Numbered from the stretch's first letter, positions 25,189 to 33,662 are shown. The stretch is DNA of 48,376 nt from Clostridiales bacterium (GCA_019415645.1 DXYV01000020.1:1-48376), one strand, 5' to 3'. The notes: a model not told the origin generated them from the letters alone. Translations and numbers: made by a program.

Positions 25189-25218
25189 AGGACAGCCTCC
25201 TTTCCTGCTGTAAACAGG

Positions 25219-25247
25219 ATTGTAACACAAATCATCAGCCTGCACAA
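25219..25247 (-). promoter_or_regulatory. Promoter of LysR 3
   Basis: On the minus strand there is -35 TTGTGC (25242-25247), a 17-base spacer and -10 TACAAT (25219-25224). The LysR box lies 16 bases upstream of the -35. Confidence 0.6.
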
Positions 25248-25263
25248 GAATTCCGTATTTTGA

Positions 25264-25281
25264 CATTCTCCAATGGAATGA
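25264..25281. promoter_or_regulatory. LysR-type operator, module 3 (ATTC-N7-GAAT)
   Basis: CATTCTCCAATGGAATGA shares CATTCT-N4-TGGAATGA with the site at 16004-16021. It lies at about -52 to -69 of the LysR 3 transcript. On the plus strand it is flanked by TTGACA (25260-25265) and TCGAAT (25283-25288), spaced by 17 bases, a possible start for permease 3. Confidence 0.65.
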
Positions 25282-25422
25282 CTCGAATCAAATAAGCGAA
25301 GTGTACAAAAGATAGAAATGGGGCTAAGATGGTTTCGGTAAAATGTTGTGCATCCGGCCGGGGCATGGCAACCGCTGATGGGAGGGCACTCCCGTAAAAG
25401 AGTTAGGAGTTGAAGCATTACA

Positions 25423-26871
25423 ATGGGAACCAAAGCGATCAATCAAAAAGCCGCGGTGCCGAAATATGTCCATGTCATTATCACCGTCGCGCTGATGCTG
25501 GTAATCGGAATGCTGCCGCCGGTTGCCCCTCTGACCCAATACGGCATGCAGGTCATCGGCATTTTGGTGGGCGTAGTCTATGGTATGTCCATGGTGGACG
25601 TATTCTGGCCCTCTCTGTGTGCCATTCTCGGCCTGGCGATCACCTCGGGGAATATGTCCTCGGTCTTGGCCAGCTCGGTGGGCTCCGACGTGGTCTGGGG
25701 CATGATTATGATTTTCATCATTCTCTTTGCCCTTCAGCGGGAGGGCGTGGCCAAGTTCTTTGCCAATGCCATCATCAGCCGGAAGGTCCTCCGGGGTCGG
25801 CCCTGGCTGTTCTCCTTCGCTATTCTGCTGGGAATCTCTCTGATCTCCATTATCTCCCCAGAGGCGGGTATGCTCCTGTTCTGGGAGATCATCTACTCCA
25901 CCTGTGACACCGTAGGCATCCCGCGGGACAGCCGGTGGGGCCAGGCCATGATTTTCGGCTCCTGTTTTGCGGCGGGCACCGGCGTGATTCTTCTGCCCGT
26001 GATGCGCAATGGTCTGGTCATCTCCAATCAGTTCGCCGCGACCACTGGGGAAACCATGAATACGGTGAAGTATATTGCGGGAATCTTCCCGTTGGTCATC
26101 TGCGGCCTGATTATCTATGTGCTGCTGTGCAAATACGTATTCCGCATTGACGCGTCTGCTTTGAAGAATATGGACGATTCCGTAGTGGACCGGACCGCTT
26201 TGTCTTTGAATAGCCGTCAGAAGTTTATTATAGTTACCGTACTGGCGATGATCGTCGTCCTGCTGCTGCCCTCTGTTCTGCCTGCCAGCTGGGCGATTAC
26301 GGGCATTTTGAGCAATCTGGGCCTGTTCGGCATCTCCTCGATCATGGTGCTGATTTATTGTATCGTCTCCATTGGCGGCGAGCCCATCGTGCGCATTCAG
26401 GAGGCGGCCTCCAAAGGTGTAATTTGGCCCATGGTATTTATGACGGCGCTCATCGTGCCCATCGGCTCGGCTCTGACAAGTCCGGACGCAGGAATCACCA
26501 ACCTCATCAACACCGTACTGACCCCCGTCCTGGAGCGGTCCGGCACCTGGGTGTTCGTATTCATCCTGGTCCTGTTCGGCACTATCTTGACCAACTTTGC
26601 TCAGAACCTGGTCATCATGGGTATCATGCTGCCCATCATGTATGCCATGGCGCCCGACGCGGGAATCGACATCTACGCGGTGACCATCCTGCTGGCCGTT
26701 GCCACTCACTACGCCTGCGTGCTGCCTTCGGCCTCTCCTTCGGCGGGCATGTTGTTCTCCAACCAGTATTTTAAGCCCACATTTGCCTATAAATATGGTA
26801 TTATTACACTGCTCATCTGCGTGGTCTTTATCACGACCGTGGGCTACCTGTGGGTCAATCTGATTTTCTGA
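25423..26871 (+). CDS. SLC13-like anion permease 3
   Basis: A 482-residue membrane protein clearly paralogous to permease 1, with the same order of helices and shared loops (GMQVIGILVGVVYG; FFANAIISRKVLRGRPWLFSF; TILTNFAQNLVIMGIMLP). The ribosome site is weak: GGAG lies 13-14 bases from the ATG, unlike the strong sites of its neighbours. The true start could therefore lie slightly downstream, although the N-terminus matches permease 1 in length. Sulfatase 3 starts 25 bases after its stop. The presumed role is import of the sulfated substrate of sulfatase 3. Confidence 0.82.
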   Translation: MGTKAINQKAAVPKYVHVIITVALMLVIGMLPPVAPLTQYGMQVIGILVGVVYGMSMVDVFWPSLCAILGLAITSGNMSSVLASSVGSDVVWGMIMIFIILFALQREGVAKFFANAIISRKVLRGRPWLFSFAILLGISLISIISPEAGMLLFWEIIYSTCDTVGIPRDSRWGQAMIFGSCFAAGTGVILLPVMRNGLVISNQFAATTGETMNTVKYIAGIFPLVICGLIIYVLLCKYVFRIDASALKNMDDSVVDRTALSLNSRQKFIIVTVLAMIVVLLLPSVLPASWAITGILSNLGLFGISSIMVLIYCIVSIGGEPIVRIQEAASKGVIWPMVFMTALIVPIGSALTSPDAGITNLINTVLTPVLERSGTWVFVFILVLFGTILTNFAQNLVIMGIMLPIMYAMAPDAGIDIYAVTILLAVATHYACVLPSASPSAGMLFSNQYFKPTFAYKYGIITLLICVVFITTVGYLWVNLIF

Positions 26872-26896
26872 GCCCGTGGAAAGGAAGCATCCAACT

Positions 26897-28414
26897 ATGA
26901 CGAATCAAAAACCCAACATTATTTTTTTCCTGACTGACGACTTGGGCTACGGCGATGTGTCCTGCATGAACCCGGATTCCAAAATCCATACGGAGAACAT
27001 TGACCGGCTGGCGGAGCAGGGCATGCGATTCACCGACTGTCACGCGTCCTCGGCGGTCTGTTCTCCCTCGCGTTACGCCCTGCTGACCGGACGATACAAC
27101 TGGCGGTCTGAGCTGAAGCAGCTGGTGCTGCCCGGCGTTTCCCGAGCCCTGATCGAGCCGGGGCGGGAGACCATTGCTTCCATGCTCAAACACCAGGGCT
27201 ACCGTACCGCCTGCGTGGGCAAATGGCATTTGGGTATGGATTGGGAGACCGTGGACAACACGAAATTGACCATTCACATGCCGCTGGTGGACAAACGCCG
27301 GCCGGACCTGGGACTGGACTACACCAAGCCTATCAAAAACGGACCCAATGCCAAGGGATTTGACTACTATTTTGGGATGGCGGCCTCTCTGGACCAGGCG
27401 CCCTATCTCTTTATTGAGAACGACCGGGCATTGGCCGTGCCGGACTGTATCATCGGCAGCGACGACTGTGACCACGCATCCCCGGGAACGGAGTTCCTCT
27501 ACGATAAAGGCCCGGCCTGGAGTGGTTTTGACCTGGAACAGGCGGTACCCACCTGCGACCAGAAGGTGCTGGATCTGATCGACCAGTGGGCTGGGCAGGA
27601 GGAGCCCTTCTTTATCTACTATCCCTCGCTGGCAGTTCATGGGCCGCTGCTCCCCACGGATGAGTTTAAGGGAAAGTCCGGCCTGGGCGCCTACGGCGAC
27701 TTTGTTCTTCAGGTGGATTCCTTCATCGGCAAGCTTCAGGACAAGCTGGAGGAGAAGGGAATCGCGGATAATACCATCGTCGTGTTCACCAGTGACAATG
27801 GCTGCTCCTCCATCGTGGGCTTTGAAGAGCTGGCCAAGCACGGCCACAATCCCAACTATATTTTCCGGGGCTCCAAGTCTGACATCTGGGAGGGCGGCCA
27901 CCGGGTACCTATGGTCATTCGCTGGCCCGGCCACATCCAGCCCGGTACGACCTGCTCGCAGACCATGTGTTTGGTGGATTTCTTTGCCACTTTTGCCGAA
28001 ATTACCGGGTATCAGATTCCGGATAACGCCGCTGAGGACTCGGTCTCCAATCTGCCGCTGTGGCAGGGGAGCCAGGAGCCGATTCGGGAGGCGACGGTCC
28101 ATCACTCCTTCTTTGGGTCCTTCTCCATCCGGAAAGGAGACTGGAAGCTGGAGATGTGCAACGGCTCGGGCGGCGGGACCCTTCCAAACTGGTCGCCGGA
28201 AGCGGCCAATCTGCCGCCGATTCAGCTCTATCATCTGTCCGAGGATATTGGAGAGACGAAAAACGTCTATCAGGAATATCCAGAAAAGGTGGCAGAGCTC
28301 AAAGAGTTGCTGGTCCAGTATATCGTTTCCGGCCGTTCTACGCCTGGCGCACCCCAGGAGAATTTCCCGTGTGAGAATTGGCCTGGTCTGGAATGGATGC
28401 GGGAAGAAGCATAA
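26897..28414 (+). CDS. Cytosolic Cys-type sulfatase 3
   Basis: A 505-residue formylglycine sulfatase. FFLTDDLGYGD has metal-binding Asp14 and Asp15. CSPSRYALLTGRYNWR places the modifiable Cys at 55. GKWHLG, FTSDNGC and the C-terminal GRSTPGAPQEN..WPGLEWM follow. An insertion after GKWHLGMDW (NTKLTIHMPLVDKRRPDLG) replaces the shorter segments in sulfatases 1 and 2 and probably shapes the substrate pocket. There is no signal peptide, so it is cytosolic. The ATG at 26897 follows AAAGGAAG by 9 bases. A GTG-initiated frame 21 bases upstream would start inside the ribosome site. It is operonic with permease 3 and maturation would need anSME. Confidence 0.92.
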   Translation: MTNQKPNIIFFLTDDLGYGDVSCMNPDSKIHTENIDRLAEQGMRFTDCHASSAVCSPSRYALLTGRYNWRSELKQLVLPGVSRALIEPGRETIASMLKHQGYRTACVGKWHLGMDWETVDNTKLTIHMPLVDKRRPDLGLDYTKPIKNGPNAKGFDYYFGMAASLDQAPYLFIENDRALAVPDCIIGSDDCDHASPGTEFLYDKGPAWSGFDLEQAVPTCDQKVLDLIDQWAGQEEPFFIYYPSLAVHGPLLPTDEFKGKSGLGAYGDFVLQVDSFIGKLQDKLEEKGIADNTIVVFTSDNGCSSIVGFEELAKHGHNPNYIFRGSKSDIWEGGHRVPMVIRWPGHIQPGTTCSQTMCLVDFFATFAEITGYQIPDNAAEDSVSNLPLWQGSQEPIREATVHHSFFGSFSIRKGDWKLEMCNGSGGGTLPNWSPEAANLPPIQLYHLSEDIGETKNVYQEYPEKVAELKELLVQYIVSGRSTPGAPQENFPCENWPGLEWMREEA

Positions 28415-28436
28415 TCATAAAACAGAGAGAAAAAGC

Positions 28437-28476
28437 AACTCCCGCCGCGCGCTGAAAACAGCGCGCGGCGGGAGTT
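28437..28476. terminator. Bidirectional terminator between sulfatase 3 and LysR 4
   Basis: A perfect 18-base-pair stem (28437-28454 with 28459-28476) has an AAAA loop. It is followed by AATTTATT on the plus strand and by GCTTTTTC on the minus strand. LysR 4 ends 4 bases away. Confidence 0.85.
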
Positions 28477-28480
28477 GAAT

Positions 28481-29374
28481 TTATTCGACAGGAAGGGAAG
28501 GGGAGAGGTTCTCCTCCAATAAGGACAGAAACCGGCGCAGGACAGGGCTGCGGTTTCCGGGGAGATAGGACGCGCCAAAAGACAGCGGTTCCAATTCCGG
28601 CAAAGGAATGTAGCACAGCCCAGGCAGGCGGATTTGCGGGAAATCGACGGTCACCGTATAGGCATATCCGGCCGAGACCATCGTATAAGCGGCTTCCTGA
28701 TTGTCACAGAACAGCAGCTGGTTTGGCGCCCGGCCTGCAACGACCCCGCTTTGCAGATGAAAGAGCGCCGGGGGACAGTTTGGCGGCCGGCAGACCGCGA
28801 TTCGCCCCGCCTGTTTCAGCTGCTCCACGGTGAGCGTCTGTTCTTCCGCCAGAGGATGGCTTTCCGCGCACATGCAGACGGCAGGGCATTGCGCCAGCTC
28901 CTGATAAACGCCTTTCTTGGGCGCGGACTCCTGGAACGAGAACATGACCTGAATGTCCCCTTCCTCCAACAGATTTTCCAGAGAATCAAACGGAATCAGG
29001 CGCAGGACCGGGAGCAGCTCCGGCCGTTCCTGGCGCAGCTGCGTCAGAACCGGACGAAGGAGCCTCAGTTCATCTGAGCTGCGGCAGCCAATGCCCAGCC
29101 GCATGGGCTGCGCCTCCTGATATTCCCGCAATCGGGTCTTGGACAGACCGGAAAGGCGGAGAATTTCACTGGCGTATTGGGTAAACAGATAGCCTTCCTG
29201 AGTCAGCCGCACGCTTTTGCTGGTTCGTCGGAAAAGCTTGGCCCCCAGTTCATCCTCCAGCGAGCTGATCTGGTGGCTGACAGCGGGCTGCGTGATGCGC
29301 AGCTGCTCCGCGGCCCGGGAGAAATTCAGAAAATTGGCTACACTCAGGAAACACTCCAGCTGTGTGGTATTCAG
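28481..29374 (-). CDS. LysR-family regulator 4, probable CTG start
   Basis: A 297-residue LysR protein with the helix-turn-helix FSRAAEQLRITQPAVSHQISSLEDELG and a C-terminal effector domain. A normal LysR N-terminus (NTTQLECFLSVANFLNF) aligns so that initiation falls on CTG at 29374, seven bases after a strong GGAGGT. In-frame GTG (29383) and TTG codons overlap or precede this ribosome site, and the frame further upstream runs through the promoter. CTG initiation is rare, so I give the start lower confidence than the gene. It is divergent from MarR 2 and convergent with sulfatase 3. Its target could be either the sulfatase module or the exporter. Confidence 0.85.
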   Translation of the reverse strand: MNTTQLECFLSVANFLNFSRAAEQLRITQPAVSHQISSLEDELGAKLFRRTSKSVRLTQEGYLFTQYASEILRLSGLSKTRLREYQEAQPMRLGIGCRSSDELRLLRPVLTQLRQERPELLPVLRLIPFDSLENLLEEGDIQVMFSFQESAPKKGVYQELAQCPAVCMCAESHPLAEEQTLTVEQLKQAGRIAVCRPPNCPPALFHLQSGVVAGRAPNQLLFCDNQEAAYTMVSAGYAYTVTVDFPQIRLPGLCYIPLPELEPLSFGASYLPGNRSPVLRRFLSLLEENLSPSLPVE

Positions 29375-29441
29375 ACAAAACACCTCCAAGGGACAAGTCT
29401 TCTTTTGTACGATACAGAAAAACAATAAAAATTGTTTATAG

Positions 29442-29470
29442 ATTATAACACATTTGAATTTCACATACAA
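29442..29470 (-). promoter_or_regulatory. Promoter of LysR 4
   Basis: On the minus strand there is -35 TTGTAT (29465-29470), a 17-base spacer and -10 TATAAT (29442-29447). Its -35 overlaps the -35 of the divergent MarR 2 promoter by one base. Confidence 0.6.
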
Positions 29471-29488
29471 GATAGTTTATGCTATAAA
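29460..29488 (+). promoter_or_regulatory. Promoter of the second MarR-ABC-ABC operon
   Basis: A -35 TTCACA (29460-29465), a 17-base spacer and -10 TATAAA (29483-29488). Confidence 0.6.
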
Positions 29489-29495
29489 AGTAAAG

Positions 29496-29512
29496 GCCGA
29501 AACTATTTCGGC
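29496..29512. promoter_or_regulatory. Palindromic operator of MarR 2
   Basis: Seven-base perfect arms GCCGAAA and TTTCGGC around CTA begin about 7 bases after the -10, at the transcription start. The position matches the palindrome at the first MarR operon, but the sequence differs. Confidence 0.55.
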
Positions 29513-29536
29513 GTAAACAATAGGAGGCGGACCGAG

Positions 29537-30004
29537 ATGTCGGTGAAACGAGAACGCATGACCCGGGACAACCGGCTGATCAGCATTCAACTGGAACAAT
29601 GTGCCAACCGGGCGCTGGCTCGGGAAGGGCTCACGAGCGTCCAGGCACAGATTCTGCTGCATATCCTGCGCCACTCCGAGAAGGGCACTTCCTTAACGGC
29701 GATTCATCGGGAGTCGGGTTACTCCATGGCGGCGATCTCAAGTTTGATCAAACGCCTGCGGGAGAAGGGTTATGTCAGAGTGGAGCCCCTTGCCGGGGAT
29801 GACCGCTGCAAGCTGCTGTTCGGAACAGACAAAGGAAAACAGGTCCAGACCTTTCTGGACGCGTCCATGCGGAAGACGCAGGACTGTCTGTTCCAGGGTT
29901 TTTCCCAAGAGGACCTGGATACGTTGGACCGGCTGCAAAAGAAGATGCTCGCGAATTTATCCGTGTACGACCAACATGAACTTAGGGAGGTATCAGAAAG
30001 GTGA
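29537..30004 (+). CDS. MarR-family transcriptional regulator of the second ABC exporter
   Basis: A 155-residue MarR-type winged-helix protein. The DNA-binding region (LTAIHRESGYSMAAISSLIKRLREKGYVRVEPLAGDDRCKLL) has the wing with conserved Asp-Asp-Arg, and it is followed by a long C-terminal helix. The ATG at 29537 follows AGGAGG by 9 bases, and the longer open frame includes the promoter. Its stop overlaps the GTG start of the first ABC gene (GTGA), so the three genes are tightly coupled. It is the probable repressor of its own operon via the palindrome at 29496-29512. Confidence 0.88.
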   Translation: MSVKRERMTRDNRLISIQLEQCANRALAREGLTSVQAQILLHILRHSEKGTSLTAIHRESGYSMAAISSLIKRLREKGYVRVEPLAGDDRCKLLFGTDKGKQVQTFLDASMRKTQDCLFQGFSQEDLDTLDRLQKKMLANLSVYDQHELREVSER

Positions 30005-31740
30005 GAAAGGTTCTGCAACAAATTGGGCGTTACAAGCGCGATGCCTTTCTTTGTATCGGCCTGACCGCATTGGAAGTGATTATGGAGATTTTGCTTCCGT
30101 TCATTACAGCCATGATCATTGACGAGGGACTTCAGGCCAGCAATATGCCGGTGGTGTACCGGTATGGAATTGCTATGATCGTGATGGCGTTCCTCAGTTT
30201 GCTGTTCGGCGCGATGGCCGGTAAGTTTGCCGCCAGCGCCTCCGCCGGGCTGTCCGCGAATTTGCGGGAGGCAATCTACGCCAACATCCAAACGTTTTCT
30301 TTTTCCAACATTGATAAGTTCAGCGTTCCCGGCCTGGTCACCCGGATGACCACCGACATCACCAACGTACAGATGGCATTCATGATGATCATTCGTGTGG
30401 CGGTCCGTGCGCCCCTCAATCTGATTTTCAGCTTTTTGATGTGTCTGTTCATCAATGTGGACCTGAGCTTGATGTTCCTGTTCGCGGTCGCGTTCCTGAT
30501 CGTGGTCCTCGGGGCGATCATGGTGGTCACGATGAAGATTTTCAATCAGGTGTTCCAGAAGTATGACGACCTGAACGCCAGCGTGCAGGAAAACGTATCG
30601 GCCATCCGTGTAGTAAAGGCTTTCGTCCGCGAGGACTATGAGAACAGTAAGTTCGCCAAGGCCTCGGCCAACCTTTACCGGCTGTTTGTCAAGGCGGAAG
30701 GCTTGCTGGCCTTTAACAATCCGGCTATGATGGTCGCAGTGTATTTCTGCATCATCTCTGTCTCCTGGCTGGGGGCACAGTTTATTGTGGGAGGAACGCT
30801 TACGACCGGCGATTTGACCAGCCTGTTCAGTTACATCATGTCCCTGTTGATGAGCCTGATGATGCTCTCCATGGTGGTCGTCATGATCAGTATGTCCATG
30901 GCCAGTATCCGGCGTATCAGCGAGGTGCTCAGCGAGGTCCCGGACCTGAAGAATCCAGAGAACCCCGTGATGGAGGTCTCTGACGGCCGCATTGACTTCA
31001 ACCACGTCAACTTCTCCTACAAGCACGGCAGCGGAAAGAATGCACTGTCTGACATTGACCTGCACATTCGTTCCGGTGAGACCATCGGCGTGATCGGCGG
31101 GACGGGTTCCGGCAAGAGCAGTCTGGTGAACCTGATCTGCCGGCTGTACGATGTGGATGCTGGCAGCGTATGCGTGGGCGGTCTTGATGTGCGCCAGTAT
31201 GATATGGAAGTGCTGCGCAACCAGGTATCCGTGGTATTGCAAAAGAACACCCTGTTCTCCGGCACCATTCTGGAAAATCTCCGCTGGGGCAATCCGAATG
31301 CCACGGAGGAGGAGTGTATCGAGGCCTGTAAGGCCGCCTGCGCCGATGAATTTATCGAACGGATGCCGGACGGCTATCAGACCCGAATCGAGCGCGGCGG
31401 CGCCAATGTGTCCGGCGGTCAGAAGCAGCGGCTGTGTATTGCACGCGCCCTGCTGAAAAAGCCGAAAATTCTGATTTTGGACGATTCCACCAGCGCGGTG
31501 GATACGGCCACAGATGCCAAGATTCGGGCCGCTTTTGCCCAGAAGATTCCCGGCACCACCAAGATCATCATTGCCCAGCGTATCTCCAGCGTGGAGCACG
31601 CAGACCGCATTCTGGTCCTGGACGAAGGCCGGATCAACGGCTTTGACTCCCATGAAAATCTGCTGAAGACCAATGCCATTTACCAGGAAATCTATGAGTC
31701 CCAGGTCAAAGGCGGCGGCGACTTCGATCAGCCCGCATGA
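30001..31740 (+). CDS. ABC exporter half-transporter, degenerate-site subunit (second cassette)
   Basis: A 579-residue exporter-type ABC half. The N-terminal six-helix domain is followed by an ATPase domain with Walker A GGTGSGKSS and signature VSGGQ. Its Walker B is LILDDSTSAVD, with Asp for the catalytic Glu, and its H-loop is IIAQRISSV, with Gln for His, as in the degenerate subunit of the first cassette. GTG start with GGGAGG ten bases upstream. It partners the next gene to form a heterodimeric exporter. Gene order here is regulator, degenerate half, competent half, the same as in the cassette at 7-4066. Confidence 0.92.
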   Translation: MRKVLQQIGRYKRDAFLCIGLTALEVIMEILLPFITAMIIDEGLQASNMPVVYRYGIAMIVMAFLSLLFGAMAGKFAASASAGLSANLREAIYANIQTFSFSNIDKFSVPGLVTRMTTDITNVQMAFMMIIRVAVRAPLNLIFSFLMCLFINVDLSLMFLFAVAFLIVVLGAIMVVTMKIFNQVFQKYDDLNASVQENVSAIRVVKAFVREDYENSKFAKASANLYRLFVKAEGLLAFNNPAMMVAVYFCIISVSWLGAQFIVGGTLTTGDLTSLFSYIMSLLMSLMMLSMVVVMISMSMASIRRISEVLSEVPDLKNPENPVMEVSDGRIDFNHVNFSYKHGSGKNALSDIDLHIRSGETIGVIGGTGSGKSSLVNLICRLYDVDAGSVCVGGLDVRQYDMEVLRNQVSVVLQKNTLFSGTILENLRWGNPNATEEECIEACKAACADEFIERMPDGYQTRIERGGANVSGGQKQRLCIARALLKKPKILILDDSTSAVDTATDAKIRAAFAQKIPGTTKIIIAQRISSVEHADRILVLDEGRINGFDSHENLLKTNAIYQEIYESQVKGGGDFDQPA

Positions 31741-31757
31741 AAGGAGGTTGCACAGCA

Positions 31758-33644
31758 ATGAATCAGCAAACGAAGAACTCCGGTTCCATGACCGTGCTTA
31801 AACGGGTCATCCAGTATATGCTTCATTATTATAAATTCACCTTTCTGCTGGTGATTGTCTGTATTCTGGTTTCCGCCGTGGCGACTGTGGTGGGCTCTAC
31901 TTTCCCCCAATCTCTGGTAGACGATTACATTTTGCCTATGCTGAACAGCGGTTCCCGCGATTTCAGCGGGTTGGCCAGAGATTTGGTCCGTCTGGGCTGT
32001 GTGATGGCCGTAGGCGTTGTGGCCGCCTTTGCGTACAACCGAATCATGGTTAACGTAAGCCAGGGCACCATGCGGCGTCTGCGGGACGATCTGTTCCGCC
32101 GGATGGAGGCCCTGCCCATCAAATATTTTGATACTCACGCCCATGGCGATATTATGTCGGTCTATACCAACGACATAGACACCCTGCGCCAGTTGTTGAG
32201 CCAGACCATTCCCCAGATCATCAACTCTGCGGTTACCATGGTAGCCACGCTGGTGACCATTCTGATTATCAACCCAACGCTGTCCATCATTTCCATTGTG
32301 ACCGCCATTATCATGCTGCTGGTGACGGCTAATTTTTCCAAGCTGTCTGGAAAGTATTATGTCCGGCAGCAGCGGGACCTTGGTATTGTGGACGGTTTTA
32401 TTGAGGAGATGCTGGACGGTCAGAAGGTTGTTAAGGTATTCTGCCATGAGCAGGAGGCCATAGCGGATTTCCATAAGGTCAACGAAGCGCTGCGGGACAG
32501 CGCCAACAAAGCCAACCGCTATGCCAACCTGCTGATGCCCATCAACGGCAATATCGGCTGGCTGAGCTACGCTGTGGTGGCGATTGTAGGCGCGCTGCTG
32601 GCCATTAACGGCCTGGCCGGCGTGACGCTGGGCACCGTGATTACGTTTGTGGGCCTGAACAAGAGCTTTACGCAGCCAATCACGCAAGTCAGCCAGCAGG
32701 TCAACTTTGTGGTCACGGCGGCGGCCGGCGCGCAGCGTGTCTTTGACCTGATGGACCAGACACCGGAGGTCGACGAGGGATATGTAGAGCTGGTCAATGC
32801 GAAAGAGGGAGCCAACGGCCAGATGTCCGAGACAGCGGAGCGGACCAATGTCTGGGCCTGGAAGCACCCCCACAAAGCCGACGGCACGATCACTTATACC
32901 AAGCTGGAGGGCAGCGTGGTCTTCGAGCATGTAGACTTCGGCTATGACGAACAGAAACTGGTGCTTCATGACATCAGCCTTTGGGCAAAACCGGGGCAGA
33001 AGATCGCGTTTGTCGGTGCGACCGGCGCAGGTAAGACTACCATCACAAATCTGATCAACCGTTTCTATGACATTGCGGACGGCAAGATCCGCTATGACGG
33101 AATCAATATTACTAAGATTAAAAAGCCGGACCTGCGCCGTTCTCTGGGCATCGTGCTCCAGGACACCCACCTGTTTACCGGAACGGTGCTGGAGAACATC
33201 CGGTACGGCAATCTGGACGCGTCGGACGAGGAATGTATGGCGGCGGCTCAGCTGGCCAATGCGGACGGCTTCATTCAGCGTCTGCCGGACGGCTACAATA
33301 CCATGCTGACCGGAGACGGAGCCAACCTGAGCCAGGGCCAGCGGCAGTTGCTGGCCATTGCCCGGGCGGCCGTGGCAGATCCGCCGGTCCTGATTCTGGA
33401 CGAAGCCACTTCTTCCATCGACACCCGGACGGAGAAACTGGTCCAGGACGGCATGGACGCCCTGATGACGGGACGCACCACTTTTGTGATCGCCCACCGT
33501 CTGTCTACTGTGCGCAATGCGGACTGCATCATGGTTATGGAGCAGGGCCGAATCATTGAGCGGGGCACCCACGATGAATTGATTGAGAAAAAGGGCAAGT
33601 ATTATCAGCTCTACACCGGAAATTTCGCGGAGGAGACCGCCTAA
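31758..33644 (+). CDS. ABC exporter half-transporter, catalytically competent subunit (second cassette)
   Basis: A 628-residue exporter-type ABC half with an N-terminal membrane domain and a C-terminal ATPase. It has Walker A GATGAGKTT, signature LSQGQ, Walker B LILDEATSSID with catalytic Glu, and H-loop VIAHRLSTV. It closely parallels the subunit at 7-1863, including the TGFWAW-like inserted segment before the ATPase domain (here ERTNVWAWKHP). The ATG at 31758 is preceded by AAGGAGG at ten bases. The earlier in-frame ATG overlapping the previous stop lies upstream of this ribosome site and is not favoured. It completes the heterodimeric exporter. Confidence 0.93.
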   Translation: MNQQTKNSGSMTVLKRVIQYMLHYYKFTFLLVIVCILVSAVATVVGSTFPQSLVDDYILPMLNSGSRDFSGLARDLVRLGCVMAVGVVAAFAYNRIMVNVSQGTMRRLRDDLFRRMEALPIKYFDTHAHGDIMSVYTNDIDTLRQLLSQTIPQIINSAVTMVATLVTILIINPTLSIISIVTAIIMLLVTANFSKLSGKYYVRQQRDLGIVDGFIEEMLDGQKVVKVFCHEQEAIADFHKVNEALRDSANKANRYANLLMPINGNIGWLSYAVVAIVGALLAINGLAGVTLGTVITFVGLNKSFTQPITQVSQQVNFVVTAAAGAQRVFDLMDQTPEVDEGYVELVNAKEGANGQMSETAERTNVWAWKHPHKADGTITYTKLEGSVVFEHVDFGYDEQKLVLHDISLWAKPGQKIAFVGATGAGKTTITNLINRFYDIADGKIRYDGINITKIKKPDLRRSLGIVLQDTHLFTGTVLENIRYGNLDASDEECMAAAQLANADGFIQRLPDGYNTMLTGDGANLSQGQRQLLAIARAAVADPPVLILDEATSSIDTRTEKLVQDGMDALMTGRTTFVIAHRLSTVRNADCIMVMEQGRIIERGTHDELIEKKGKYYQLYTGNFAEETA

Positions 33645-33662
33645 AGGACCGGAACTGATCCA

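Noticed and set aside
16287..28414. Composite transposon or recent triplication of one cassette
   Set aside because: No transposase or flanking direct or inverted repeats were seen, permease 2 belongs to a different branch from permeases 1 and 3, and the sulfatases are well diverged.
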